Below are positions 53,928 through 61,676 of a DNA stretch of 64,000 nt, one piece after another. The notes under the pieces are model-generated. The model saw nothing but the letters and a program-made list of their open reading frames with translations, made no database searches and was not told the origin of the DNA. The position numbers and the translations under genes are program-made. Location: the NCBI GenBank assembly GCA_018381235.1, contig JAGZSF010000001.1, positions 1-64,000 on the forward strand. Reading direction: 5' to 3'. Origin of the DNA: Collinsella sp. Its GTDB lineage: Bacteria; Actinomycetota; Coriobacteriia; Coriobacteriales; Coriobacteriaceae. Each line of letters starts with the position of its first letter. Positions within the stretch are counted from its first letter, which is position 1.

Positions 53928-54704
53928 CTAATACGTCTCTATGGGTGGCTGCTTGAGTCGCTGAGAAAGTGCTCTATTGTTGGGGCAGTATGTGTCGAGC
54001 AGGACGTGGAACCGCTGGTTGTGGCTTGGCTCGAGCAAGTGGACGAGCTCGTGGGCGACAACCATGTCGAGGCATTCGATGGGATAGGCGGCAAGTTCGC
54101 GTGCGATGCGAATGGCTCCGGTCTTGGGCGTGCATGATCCCCAACGCGTTTTCATGCTGCGTACGGAAACGCGGGATACGGCGACACCCATTGCGATTTC
54201 GTATGCGTGCACCATATCGCGCAGTGCCGATGTGACCTCGGACGTATAGAGCTGGTCAATATGGGCTTGGATCTCACTGGGCGTTAAGCCGTCGAGGGTC
54301 GCGTTCCACTTGGCCTGCGGACGTCCGTTTGGCTCGTCGGTACCCATAAAACTTGCGAAGGTAGCCTGCTTGGGCCGCGGTGCGGGTGATGCAAAGTTAT
54401 GATCGAGTGCATCCTGTACCGTGATGGGCTTGCCCCAAAGTGCAATGATGGACGAGGGACTGAGCGGCTCTCGCGCCGTCGCCTGACGTTGCTCGCGCTG
54501 GGCACGTCGGCTGATAATCCAGGCGCTGTTGCGCTTCACAAACGCTTCAATACGCTCGCGGCTGGCGCCAAGTGGTGCGCTGGCGTGGACCTCGCCGCTC
54601 GATGTGACGCGTAGGTTGAAGTTCTTGACGCACTTTTTGGTAACGACGACGGGGATGGGCGTCCCATCCGGTCGGGATACGGAAATCGTAAACTGCTGCG
54701 TCAA
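53928..54704 (-). CDS. YgjP-like (SprT/M48-type) metallopeptidase
   Basis: Zinc-dependent peptidase-like protein of unknown substrate. Zinc site VAHELVHLLEPSHNQRF (HExxH plus distal His), preceded by the family motif MKTRWGSCTPKTGAIRI; N-terminal part IPVVVTKKCVKNFNLRVTSSGEVHASAP is typical of YgjP proteins. I place the start at TTG 54704 because GAAGGA is six bases upstream; the ATG at 54737 falls in a hairpin that ends the next gene and has no ribosome site. 258 residues. Confidence 0.82.
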   Translation of the reverse strand: MTQQFTISVSRPDGTPIPVVVTKKCVKNFNLRVTSSGEVHASAPLGASRERIEAFVKRNSAWIISRRAQREQRQATAREPLSPSSIIALWGKPITVQDALDHNFASPAPRPKQATFASFMGTDEPNGRPQAKWNATLDGLTPSEIQAHIDQLYTSEVTSALRDMVHAYEIAMGVAVSRVSVRSMKTRWGSCTPKTGAIRIARELAAYPIECLDMVVAHELVHLLEPSHNQRFHVLLDTYCPNNRALSQRLKQPPIETY

Positions 54705-54726
54705 AAGCGGTCCTTCAGATTGGGGA

Positions 54727-54762
54727 CGGGCCGGCATGTCGACCGTTCGGCATGTCGGCCCG
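54727..54762 (-). terminator. Hairpin after the dipeptidase gene
   Basis: CGGGCCGGCATGTCG (54727-54741) and CGGCATGTCGGCCCG (54748-54762) are complementary at 13 of 15 positions. No T run follows on the minus strand, so it may be a weak terminator or processing site. Confidence 0.5.
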
Positions 54763-54778
54763 CTCAGGGGATGTGAAA

Positions 54779-55792
54779 TTAATAACGCTCGAAGAAGGCA
54801 AGGGCATTATCGCTGCAGAGCTTCTGCATCACGGTCTTGCCAAAGTGCTTGGAGAGCATGTTCTGGAACTCGGGCATCTTGCTGGCATCGGAGAGGAAAG
54901 CGGGCACCGTGGCACCGTCCCAGTCGCCGCCGAGCGCGATGACGTCCTCGCCGCCCAGGTCGAGCCAGTGCTCGATATGTGCCGCCAGCTGGTCGAAGGT
55001 GACGTCTGCGGCGGTCTTGTCGGTTGCGTCGTTGGAAAGGAACTCGCTGCAGTAGTTGAGGCCGACGATACCGCCCATGTCGCGAATGGTGCGGAACTGG
55101 TCGTCGGTAAGGTTGCGTTTGACGCCGCAAACCGCACGGGAGTTGGAGTGGCTGGCGACGAAGGGACGTGTGGCGTGGGCGACAACCTCGTCAAAGCACT
55201 CATCGTTGAGGTGGGAGACGTCAAGCACCATGCCGGCGTGCTCCATCTGCGTAAGTGCCTCGATGCCGGCGGCGGTGAGGCCGGCGTGGGTATCGTGTCC
55301 GCTCGCGAGCGGTCCCTGCGCATTCCAGCTGAGCGATGACATGAGTACGCCCAAGCTCTTGAGCACCTCGATCAACGCGGGGTCCTCGGCAAAGAACGTG
55401 GCGTTTTCGATGGTGTGGATGCAGGCGACCTTGCCGTCTTTGAGCGCGGGGCGAATGTCTGCCGCGCTGCGTACGTTGACCATGCGGTCGTGGTTGAGCA
55501 TTGCCTGGCCGCTCATATGCGCCATGATCTGCGCCTGGAAGCGCGCGGCGTGGGCGGTGGGAATCTCATCGGGGACAAACGTGGCGAAGCACTGTGCCCA
55601 TGGCGTGTTGCCGATCTTTGCGAGCGAGATGGCGCAGGCGTTGCCCTCGATGAGGTCGAAATCTTGCGGATGCGTTTCGTCGCCGGGGAAATAACCGTCG
55701 GTGCCGGCGGTAAAGCGCAGGTCGAGATCGAGCGTGGCCCAGCCGATACGGTCGGCGGTGTCGCAGTGTAGGTCAAATACGGGATATGCCAT
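54779..55792 (-). CDS. Membrane dipeptidase, peptidase M19
   Basis: Zinc dipeptidase of the renal dipeptidase family. FDLHCDTADRI carries the HxD zinc ligands; HTIENATFF the bridging Glu; LTAAGIEALTQMEHAGMVLDVSHL and PFVASHSNSRAVC the His ligands; NLTDDQFRTIRDMGGIVGLN; and GGDWDG the last Asp. 337 residues, no signal peptide. GGAGGAACC directly precedes ATG 55792. Might use peptides brought in by the Opp importer. Confidence 0.93.
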   Translation of the reverse strand: MAYPVFDLHCDTADRIGWATLDLDLRFTAGTDGYFPGDETHPQDFDLIEGNACAISLAKIGNTPWAQCFATFVPDEIPTAHAARFQAQIMAHMSGQAMLNHDRMVNVRSAADIRPALKDGKVACIHTIENATFFAEDPALIEVLKSLGVLMSSLSWNAQGPLASGHDTHAGLTAAGIEALTQMEHAGMVLDVSHLNDECFDEVVAHATRPFVASHSNSRAVCGVKRNLTDDQFRTIRDMGGIVGLNYCSEFLSNDATDKTAADVTFDQLAAHIEHWLDLGGEDVIALGGDWDGATVPAFLSDASKMPEFQNMLSKHFGKTVMQKLCSDNALAFFERY

Positions 55793-55912
55793 GGTTCCTC
55801 CGGTTGCAGCGTTTCTTTGCAAACTGTCCTTGAATTGTATGACTAGGGTATAGTTAGCGCCATATGTTCACGGCGGCCCGCGTTGTGCGCCGCCCTTATC
55901 ACGGAGGTTACC

Positions 55913-56341
55913 ATGTCCAACCAGGGCAAGAAGGTCAAGACCCATTATCGCGGCACGCTCGATGACGGCACGCAGTTCGATAGTTCCTACGATCGCGGCG
56001 AGCCGCTGGAGTTCACCTGCGGCGCCGGTCAGATGATCAAGGGCTTCGACGCCGCTGTTGTCGACATGCAGGTGGGCGAGAAGAAGACCGTGCACATTCC
56101 TGCTGCCGATGCCTACGGCGAGCACAATCCCGAGATGGTTATTACCTTCCCGGCCGAGCAGGTTCCCAACATCGAGCAGATCGAGAAGGGCATGAAGCTC
56201 TTCCTGTCCACGCCGAGCGGTATGCCCGTTCCCGCCGTGGTCATCGACGTAACGCCCGAGGCCGTGACGCTCGATGCCAACCACGAGCTGGCCGGCAAGG
56301 ACCTCAACTTTGATATCGAGCTTGTTGAGGTCGAGGGTTAG
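55913..56341 (+). CDS. SlyD-like FKBP prolyl isomerase
   Basis: Peptidyl-prolyl isomerase and chaperone of the SlyD branch of FKBPs: KVKTHYRGTLDDGTQFDSSY at the start, EFTCGAGQMIKGFDAAVVDMQVGEKKTVHIPAADAYGEHNPEMVI, an IF-type insert, then ANHELAGKDLNFDIELVEV. 142 residues; it lacks the Cys/His-rich metal-binding tail of E. coli SlyD. CGGAGG precedes ATG 55913; TATAGT at 55848-55853 is a candidate -10. It forms a two-gene unit with a UreE-like protein. Confidence 0.92.
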   Translation: MSNQGKKVKTHYRGTLDDGTQFDSSYDRGEPLEFTCGAGQMIKGFDAAVVDMQVGEKKTVHIPAADAYGEHNPEMVITFPAEQVPNIEQIEKGMKLFLSTPSGMPVPAVVIDVTPEAVTLDANHELAGKDLNFDIELVEVEG

Positions 56342-56344
56342 AGT

Positions 56345-56923
56345 ATGTCTGAGCGCTTGGTTTCGACGACATGCTTGGGAAATCTCAACGATCCGTCCTA
56401 TGAACTCCTGCTTCGCCGGAAGCTGGGCGGCGTCTTTGAAGTTGACGAGCTGCTGCTCGATTGGGACCAGGCTGATGTATGCGCGTTTGTGGACGTGACG
56501 GAGCTGGGGCGCACGGTCGATGTTCGGCTGGATACTGCCGACGGCGGTCGTCTTGTCGACGGCGACGTGCTCGCCGTCGACCGTTCGGGTGTGGTGCCCG
56601 TGGCGGTTGTCGTGCGCCTGCGCAGCGCCGAGGTTTATTTGGTCGAAGTTGACCGCATGGACCCGATTGCACTCGCGCATGCGTGCTGGGAGATCGGCAA
56701 TATGCATGCGCCGCTTTTCCGAGGCGATTCGGACGAGCATACCGTGCGCATGCATACGCCGGTGCAGCCTGCTTTGGGCCGCATGCTCCGGGGCGTCGAG
56801 GGCGTTCGGCTCTCGACGGTTACCCGTGAACTCGATTCGGACCGGCGCTTTGCGTCGAGTGCGGCGGATGCCGTTGTGAGTATGGCTCCAGACTTTACGA
56901 TCGTAAAGAAGGCGCGCGGTTAA
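56345..56923 (+). CDS. UreE-like metallochaperone
   Basis: Resembles the nickel metallochaperone UreE. N-terminal beta domain (ELGRTVDVRLDTADGGRLVDGDVLAV) and C-terminal domain with AHACWEIGNMHAPLF, matching the UreE LGNRH segment whose His binds metal, then MHTPVQPALGRMLRGVEGVRLSTV. No His-rich tail. 192 residues, starting three bases after slyD. There are no urease genes here, so the client (urease elsewhere, hydrogenase, or other) is unknown. Confidence 0.72.
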   Translation: MSERLVSTTCLGNLNDPSYELLLRRKLGGVFEVDELLLDWDQADVCAFVDVTELGRTVDVRLDTADGGRLVDGDVLAVDRSGVVPVAVVVRLRSAEVYLVEVDRMDPIALAHACWEIGNMHAPLFRGDSDEHTVRMHTPVQPALGRMLRGVEGVRLSTVTRELDSDRRFASSAADAVVSMAPDFTIVKKARG

Positions 56924-56937
56924 CGTGCGTATAAGTA

Positions 56938-56978
56938 AGACGGACTTTGAGAGGCAACTATTCAAAGTCCGTCTTTCT
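56938..56978 (+). terminator. Terminator of the slyD-ureE unit
   Basis: AGACGGACTTTGA (56938-56950) and TCAAAGTCCGTCT (56962-56974) form a perfect 13-bp stem with an 11-nt loop, followed by TTCTG. Confidence 0.85.
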
Positions 56979-57006
56979 GTTGATGAGATGCTGTGGGGGA
57001 AAGCAT

Positions 57007-57804
57007 ATGGGTCTTGAAGGAATCAAGCTGATTGCATGCGATTTGGACGGCACGTTGCTGCATCCGGGGGAGCGCGAGCCGCGTTCCGAGGCCTTTGAAC
57101 TCATCGATGAACTGCATCGTCGCGGTATCGTGTTTATGCCGGCGAGCGGCCGTCAATATGCGAGCTTGCGCTACCTGTTTGCCCCGGTGGCCGATGAACT
57201 CGCCTATGTATGCGAAAACGGAGCCCTGGTGATGAGCGGGGGGCGTGCCGTTGTCAAGCGTTCCATGGAGCGTAGCCTTGCTATGGATATCGCGAATGCC
57301 GTGGTTGCGTATCCCCATGCCGACGTGACCCTTTCGTGTGAGGGACACCTCTACACCATGAGCGGCAACGATGCGTTCGTCGACCATTTGCGCTATGAGG
57401 TCCACTGCGATGTGGCGGTGGTCGACCGCCCCGAGGACATCGACGAGGACGTCATTAAGATTGCCTTCCAGACGCCCGAGGTGGATCAGCCGGCGGCCCT
57501 GGAGTATTTCGAGCGCCTCTTTAGCGACCGTGTTGACGTGATGACGTCGGGAACCGAGTGGACGGACTTTATCGGCTTCGGTTCGGGCAAGGGCTCCGCG
57601 CTTGCCGATTACGGTCGTGCCCTGGGTATTTCGCCCGATGAGATGATGGCGTTTGGCGATAACGAAAACGACCGCGACATGCTCAACGTAGTGGGCCATC
57701 CTTATCTAATGGAGAGCTGCAATCCCTCTATGCGTGACATCAACGACCGCGTCCGTTACGTGCACACGGTCGAAGAAGAGCTGCGTCGTCTACTTGCTGA
57801 GTAG
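57007..57804 (+). CDS. Cof-type HAD-IIB phosphatase
   Basis: Haloacid-dehalogenase phosphatase of the Cof/YidA group, commonly acting on sugar phosphates or flavin-type substrates. Motif I ACDLDGTLLHPGE with nucleophile Asp at about residue 10; motif II FMPASGRQ; C2B cap; motif III GKGSALADYGRALGI and motif IV AFGDNENDRDML. 265 residues. GGGGGAAAGC precedes ATG 57007. Substrate cannot be given. Confidence 0.9.
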   Translation: MGLEGIKLIACDLDGTLLHPGEREPRSEAFELIDELHRRGIVFMPASGRQYASLRYLFAPVADELAYVCENGALVMSGGRAVVKRSMERSLAMDIANAVVAYPHADVTLSCEGHLYTMSGNDAFVDHLRYEVHCDVAVVDRPEDIDEDVIKIAFQTPEVDQPAALEYFERLFSDRVDVMTSGTEWTDFIGFGSGKGSALADYGRALGISPDEMMAFGDNENDRDMLNVVGHPYLMESCNPSMRDINDRVRYVHTVEEELRRLLAE

Positions 57805-57885
57805 ACATTTGGGACATGTCTGGAAATCTACTTTTTGCTGCAAAGTGCGGAAAGGTGGATTTTAAGGCATGTTCCAAACATCTAC
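57801..57885. repeat. Imperfect long hairpin between convergent genes
   Basis: 57801-57831 and 57855-57885 are complementary over about 31 nt with some eight mismatches, including GTAGA/TCTAC ends and ACATG/CATGT. A CTTTTTG stretch follows the left arm. It overlaps the last codons of both the HAD and Fur-family genes, so it may serve as a bidirectional terminator. Confidence 0.55.
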
Positions 57886-58262
57886 CTACAGTCGGGGCAG
57901 AGACCCTCGAAGATGGTGTAGTGCGACGTGACGTGCCAGCCGATTTGCTCGGACGCCTTGGCGTCGAGCTGGGCATCGAAGGGGAGCGGTACGTCGATGA
58001 CGCGGCTGCACGAGGTGCAGATGATATGCGCATGCGGCTCGATCGTGCGATCGAAGCGGCTGCCGCCCGGCGTCTTGATGGAGAGAATCTCGCCGGCATC
58101 TGCCAAGAGATTGAGGTTGCGGTAGACCGTGCCGCGGCTGATCTTGTCATCCTGTTCGCGCACGGCGTTGTAGATTTCGTCGGCGGTGGGATGGTTATAG
58201 CTTTGGCGCACGGCGTCAAGAACCAGCTTTCGCTGCTTGGTATTCCTTCTTTGCACCGCCAT
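57882..58262 (-). CDS. Fur-family regulator (PerR-like)
   Basis: Metal-sensing transcription repressor. Winged helix at about residues 1-80 (TKQRKLVLDAVRQSYNHPTADEIYNAVRE, GTVYRNLNLLADAGEIL), dimerisation domain with HAHIICTSCSRV and the C-terminal LCPDC giving the CxxC pairs of a structural zinc site. 126 residues. AGAGGCGAGG precedes ATG 58262. Whether it senses iron, zinc or peroxide is not decidable by eye. The upstream AT-rich gap holds GTATT...AAATAC, perhaps an autoregulatory site. Confidence 0.88.
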   Translation of the reverse strand: MAVQRRNTKQRKLVLDAVRQSYNHPTADEIYNAVREQDDKISRGTVYRNLNLLADAGEILSIKTPGGSRFDRTIEPHAHIICTSCSRVIDVPLPFDAQLDAKASEQIGWHVTSHYTIFEGLCPDCR

Positions 58263-58323
58263 GCGCCTCGCCTCTTTTCTATTAACGGTCGTAGGTAAAT
58301 GATACCGTATTTAGCACACAATA

Positions 58324-58734
58324 CTAATAACGAGGCGTGAAACCGTCTTCATTGGCAAGTGGGGCTCGGGCCTGGGCGTCTACGAGGCGAAAACGCGTTC
58401 CCATACGCTCGTAGGAGGCATGAAGCGCCTCGAGATGAGATAGGATATTTGCCGGAGCTCCCTGTATCTCCATCTCGACTGAGCCGTCTTCCATGTTACG
58501 CACCCAGCCGGTGAGTGCGCGTGCCTGTGCGAGGTTGGTGTTGGTAAAGCGAAAACCAACGCCTTGGACTTGCCCCTCCCAGCGCAGGAAATAGCGCAGG
58601 GGAGTGTCTAGAGTGGCCTCGTCGCTTGCGAGTACGGTAAGCCTGCGGCGCAGCTCGAGCTCGACGTTTGATGGTTTTTGAGGCTCTCGACTGCCGCCGG
58701 TGACGCTGGAGAAGAACGTATCGAAGAGGCCCAT
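58324..58734 (-). CDS. Acylphosphatase-domain protein
   Basis: C-terminal acylphosphatase domain (about residues 45-135): WEGQVQGVGFRFTNTNLAQARAL holds the catalytic Arg and TGWVRNMEDGSVEMEIQG the catalytic Asn. The first 45 residues form a Ser- and charge-rich extension with MGLFDTFFSSVTGG. 136 residues against about 90 for a plain enzyme. ATG 58734 is two bases beyond the stop of the preceding oxidoreductase gene, so they are co-transcribed. Confidence 0.87.
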   Translation of the reverse strand: MGLFDTFFSSVTGGSREPQKPSNVELELRRRLTVLASDEATLDTPLRYFLRWEGQVQGVGFRFTNTNLAQARALTGWVRNMEDGSVEMEIQGAPANILSHLEALHASYERMGTRFRLVDAQARAPLANEDGFTPRY

Positions 58735-58736
58735 CG

Positions 58737-59843
58737 CTATGCCTGCTTGCCTGCGTCGGCCGGGAAGGTAATGCCGGCCTGCTGGCGCACGGCATCCATG
58801 ATGCGCAGTGAGACGAGTGTGACATCGCGGTAGTGGCCAAGCTCGTGGCGTCCTGCCGGGGTCTCCCAAATCTCTTCCTTAACGTTATCGATGCCGCCGA
58901 TGGCGGTGATAAAGTCTGTGAGTTCGTATTCCATAGTGTTGCTCGATTTGGGCAGGTCGAGCACGCGGCCGTTGTCGCCCTGTTCGCGCGGTGCCTCGGT
59001 CGCCGAGCCGCGTACGACATCGCCGCGATAGTCGATGCGGACGTTGCGGGGCGTGGACAGATGGTCGATCTGGATAGTGCCACGCTCGCCTTCGATCTGC
59101 GAGGGCAGCAGGTCATTCGTAATTTTGGAGTGCGCGAGCTCGACGGAGATGCGGCCTCCGCCATAGCTGGCGAGGATGGAACCGCAGCCGTCGATGGGGC
59201 CGTGCGTGAGCTGTCGCGTGGTGGGGTCGAGCAGAGTAGTCATGCTCGTAAGGCCGGAGGGCATGCCGAAAATCTCGACCATGGGCTCGACGGCGTAGAC
59301 GCCAATGTCCATGAGGGAACCCGATGCCATATTGCAGTCGAAGATATTGGTGGCGCGTCCCGCGAGAATCTCGTTGTAGCGCGAGGAATACTTGCCAAAG
59401 CGCAATGAAGCGCGGCGGATGGGGGCGATCTCGCCCAGGGCGTCCTCGATGGCGTGGAAGGCGGGATCGTGGAGGGGACGCATGGCCTCGAGGGCCACGA
59501 CACCTGCTGCCTCGGCAGCGCGGAAGACTTCCAGCGCCTGCGCTTCGGTGGCGCAGAAGGGTTTCTCGACGATGACGTGCTTGCCACCGGCGATGCAAGC
59601 AAGGGCCTGCTCGTAGTGAAGTGCGTTAGGACTGCCGATATAGACGGCGTCGACGTCGACGGCTGCCGCAAGCTCGTCAAGTGCGGTGAAGTTACGCTCG
59701 CCGCCGTGTTCGGCGGTAAAGGCGGCGCCGCGCTCGGCATCGCGCGAGAGCGTGCCCACAAACGCGGCTTGGTCGTTGGCGTTGACGACCTGGATAAAGT
59801 CGTCGGTAATCATGGATGTGCCGATGGTCGCGATGCGCAGCAT
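58737..59843 (-). CDS. Gfo/Idh/MocA-family oxidoreductase
   Basis: NAD(P)-dependent sugar or inositol-type dehydrogenase. N-terminal Rossmann part RIATIGTSMITDDFI, DVDAVYIGSPNALHYEQAL and the family EKPFCATEAQA with the catalytic Lys; C-terminal beta-sheet domain with SGSLMDIGVYAVEPMVEIFG. 368 residues. GGGGGA precedes ATG 59843. Substrate unknown; in the window it stands apart from carbohydrate operons. Confidence 0.88.
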   Translation of the reverse strand: MLRIATIGTSMITDDFIQVVNANDQAAFVGTLSRDAERGAAFTAEHGGERNFTALDELAAAVDVDAVYIGSPNALHYEQALACIAGGKHVIVEKPFCATEAQALEVFRAAEAAGVVALEAMRPLHDPAFHAIEDALGEIAPIRRASLRFGKYSSRYNEILAGRATNIFDCNMASGSLMDIGVYAVEPMVEIFGMPSGLTSMTTLLDPTTRQLTHGPIDGCGSILASYGGGRISVELAHSKITNDLLPSQIEGERGTIQIDHLSTPRNVRIDYRGDVVRGSATEAPREQGDNGRVLDLPKSSNTMEYELTDFITAIGGIDNVKEEIWETPAGRHELGHYRDVTLVSLRIMDAVRQQAGITFPADAGKQA

Positions 59844-59916
59844 ACGTCCCCCTTGCGTTGTTTGGTCTACAGGATGAGTGTAGCGCGTGGGGATATAAAG
59901 CTGCGCGAAAACGCTA

Positions 59917-60402
59917 TTACAGGTCGCTCTCGTTAAAGCCGGTGTCGATATCGAGGTTGCTGCCGTCGGCCGCCGTGGTGGCGAGCTCATCGCAGCGCTC
60001 GTTGAGCTCGTGGCCGGCATGCCCCTTAACCCAGATGAACTCCACCTTATGCTTGCTTTTGGCGGCAAGCAGGCGCTCCCACAGGTCGCGGTTCTTGACG
60101 GGCTGCTTGTTGGCAGTTTTCCACCCGCGCTTTTTCCAGCCGTCGATCCAGTGTTTATTGAAAGCGTTGACGACGTACTGCGAATCGGAATGGACCTCGA
60201 CCTCGCAGGGGCGGTTGAGCGCCTCGAGCGCCACGATGACCGCCATGAGTTCCATGCGGTTGTTGGTGGTCTTGGCGTAGCCGCGTGAAAGCTCGGAGGT
60301 GAAGGTCTTGCCGGCGGGGTTGGTGTATTTGAGTACGGCGCCGTAGCCGCCGCGTCCCGGATTTGATCGGGCCGAGCCGTCGGTATAGATGATGACCTTC
60401 AC
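59917..60402 (-). CDS. rnhA: Ribonuclease HI
   Basis: Degrades RNA in RNA-DNA hybrids. Catalytic carboxylates Asp8 (YTDGS), Glu51 (MELMAV), Asp73 (HSDSQY) and Asp138 (RCDELA) are all present, with the basic handle WIDGWKKRGWKTANKQPVKN. 161 residues. Start is GTG 60402 with GAAAGGAAG upstream; starting further out would add residues unlike the family. Confidence 0.94.
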   Translation of the reverse strand: MKVIIYTDGSARSNPGRGGYGAVLKYTNPAGKTFTSELSRGYAKTTNNRMELMAVIVALEALNRPCEVEVHSDSQYVVNAFNKHWIDGWKKRGWKTANKQPVKNRDLWERLLAAKSKHKVEFIWVKGHAGHELNERCDELATTAADGSNLDIDTGFNESDL

Positions 60403-60501
60403 GGGCTTCCTTTCGTTGGGTACGTTTCGTGTGAGTGACCATTGTAGCGCCATGCCCGCCGGGGGCTAGCAATCTACGATTTCTACCCCGTCTTCCGACG
60501 G

Positions 60502-61404
60502 TTAGTTGGCATGGATGATGCGGTTGAGCTCGTCGAGGTATTGCTGCAAGAGGGGAGAGGGCTTGCGCTCGTCGTGCATGATATAGCCTACGTGCATCGT
60601 TGGGGCGTCTGCTAACGGGATCGATGCCATACCCCATTGCATTTCATTGGAGAGGACACCGGTCGACAGGGTGTAACCGTTTGACGTGATAAGTAAGTTA
60701 GTAAGTGTTCCGCGGTCCGAGATTCGTATGTTGCGGTCGCAAGGGATATAGCTAAAAGGTTCCTCGGCGTAATAGAAGGAGTTCGAGGTGCCTTGCTCAA
60801 AGCTGTAGCGCGTATAGGGTGTGAGGTCGGCAAGGGACAGCTGCGGGCGGCGGGCAAGCGGGTGGCGCTCGCTAACGAAGACGTGGACCGTCGCGTCGAA
60901 TAGGGGATGGAAGCTCGCGCGCGCATCGGCAAAAGCCTTCTGCAGAACGCGGGCGTTAAAGTCGTCCAGATAGAGGATGCCGATGTCGCTGCGAAACGCG
61001 CGGACGTCATCGATGATCTGCGATGTGGTGGTCTCGCGCATGATGAACTCGAACTTGCTGTCGCGGCAGCGCTCGACCACGTTGACAAAGGCCTCGACCG
61101 AAAAGGCGTAGTGCTGGGCGGAAATGGCGAGGCGGGCTTGCGGGGTACCGCCGTCCTCGTAGCGCGCCTCGAGCATGTCGGCCTGCTCTACGACCTGGCG
61201 CGCATAGCCCAAAAGCTCGGTGCCGTCGTTGGTGAGGGTGACGCCGCGGCTGGAGCGCGTAAAGATCTCCAGGTGGAGCTCCTGTTCCAGGCTTTTGACG
61301 GCGTTTGAGATGTTGGACTGAGCGGTATAGAGGCGCTGAGCTGCGGCGTTGATTGAGCCGGACTCTGCCACGGCAATCAGAAAACGAAGCTGCTGAAGGG
61401 TCAT
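60502..61404 (-). CDS. LysR-family transcription regulator
   Basis: N-terminal winged helix (TLQQLRFLIAVAESGSINAAAQRLYTAQSNISNAVKSLEQEL) and a two-lobed effector domain over the remaining 230 residues. I prefer ATG 61404, which has GAAAGG nine bases upstream; the ATG at 61413 touches that site. 300 residues. Divergent from metY across 272 bp, so control of sulfur assimilation, like CysB or CysR types, is likely but inferred. Confidence 0.9.
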   Translation of the reverse strand: MTLQQLRFLIAVAESGSINAAAQRLYTAQSNISNAVKSLEQELHLEIFTRSSRGVTLTNDGTELLGYARQVVEQADMLEARYEDGGTPQARLAISAQHYAFSVEAFVNVVERCRDSKFEFIMRETTTSQIIDDVRAFRSDIGILYLDDFNARVLQKAFADARASFHPLFDATVHVFVSERHPLARRPQLSLADLTPYTRYSFEQGTSNSFYYAEEPFSYIPCDRNIRISDRGTLTNLLITSNGYTLSTGVLSNEMQWGMASIPLADAPTMHVGYIMHDERKPSPLLQQYLDELNRIIHAN

Positions 61405-61464
61405 CGATGCCATCCTTTCGATTGCTATCTATAAAACCGATAACAGATTAGCGCTTTTAAGTGA

Positions 61465-61493
61465 TTGACCGAGCGAAACAATGCTCGTACTAT
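61465..61493 (+). promoter_or_regulatory. metY promoter
   Basis: TTGACC (61465-61470), 17-nt spacer, TACTAT (61488-61493). The preceding ATAACAGATTAGCG lies where a LysR regulator would bind. Confidence 0.62.
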
Positions 61494-61561
61494 TCAAAAC
61501 ACACAAAGGCGGTAGGTAATTAAGCCGACCACGGAACCGGGATGCGAAAGGAGGCCCGCAT

Positions 61562-61615
61562 ATGAATTGCTTACCAAGACGAATGCCGGGCTCCTGCTTG
61601 CGCCCGTCGGCGTGA
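61562..61615 (+). CDS. Short leader ORF upstream of metY
   Basis: A strong AAAGGAGG site at 61547-61554 precedes ATG 61562 and 17 codons reading MNCLPRRMPGSCLRPSA, then TGA, 61 bases before metY. Two Cys codons are consistent with a cysteine-sensing leader peptide. GCCGGGCTCCTG within the ORF can pair either with the AGGAGGCCCGC at its own start or with CAGGAGGC just after it, which are mutually exclusive folds. No T-run terminator is seen, so control of translation is more likely than of transcription. Tentative. Confidence 0.5.
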   Translation: MNCLPRRMPGSCLRPSA

Positions 61616-61676
61616 TCAGGAGGCAGCGACTTACTTCTCTTACTCTTATTACTTTTGTTCAATCAAGGAGATCATC

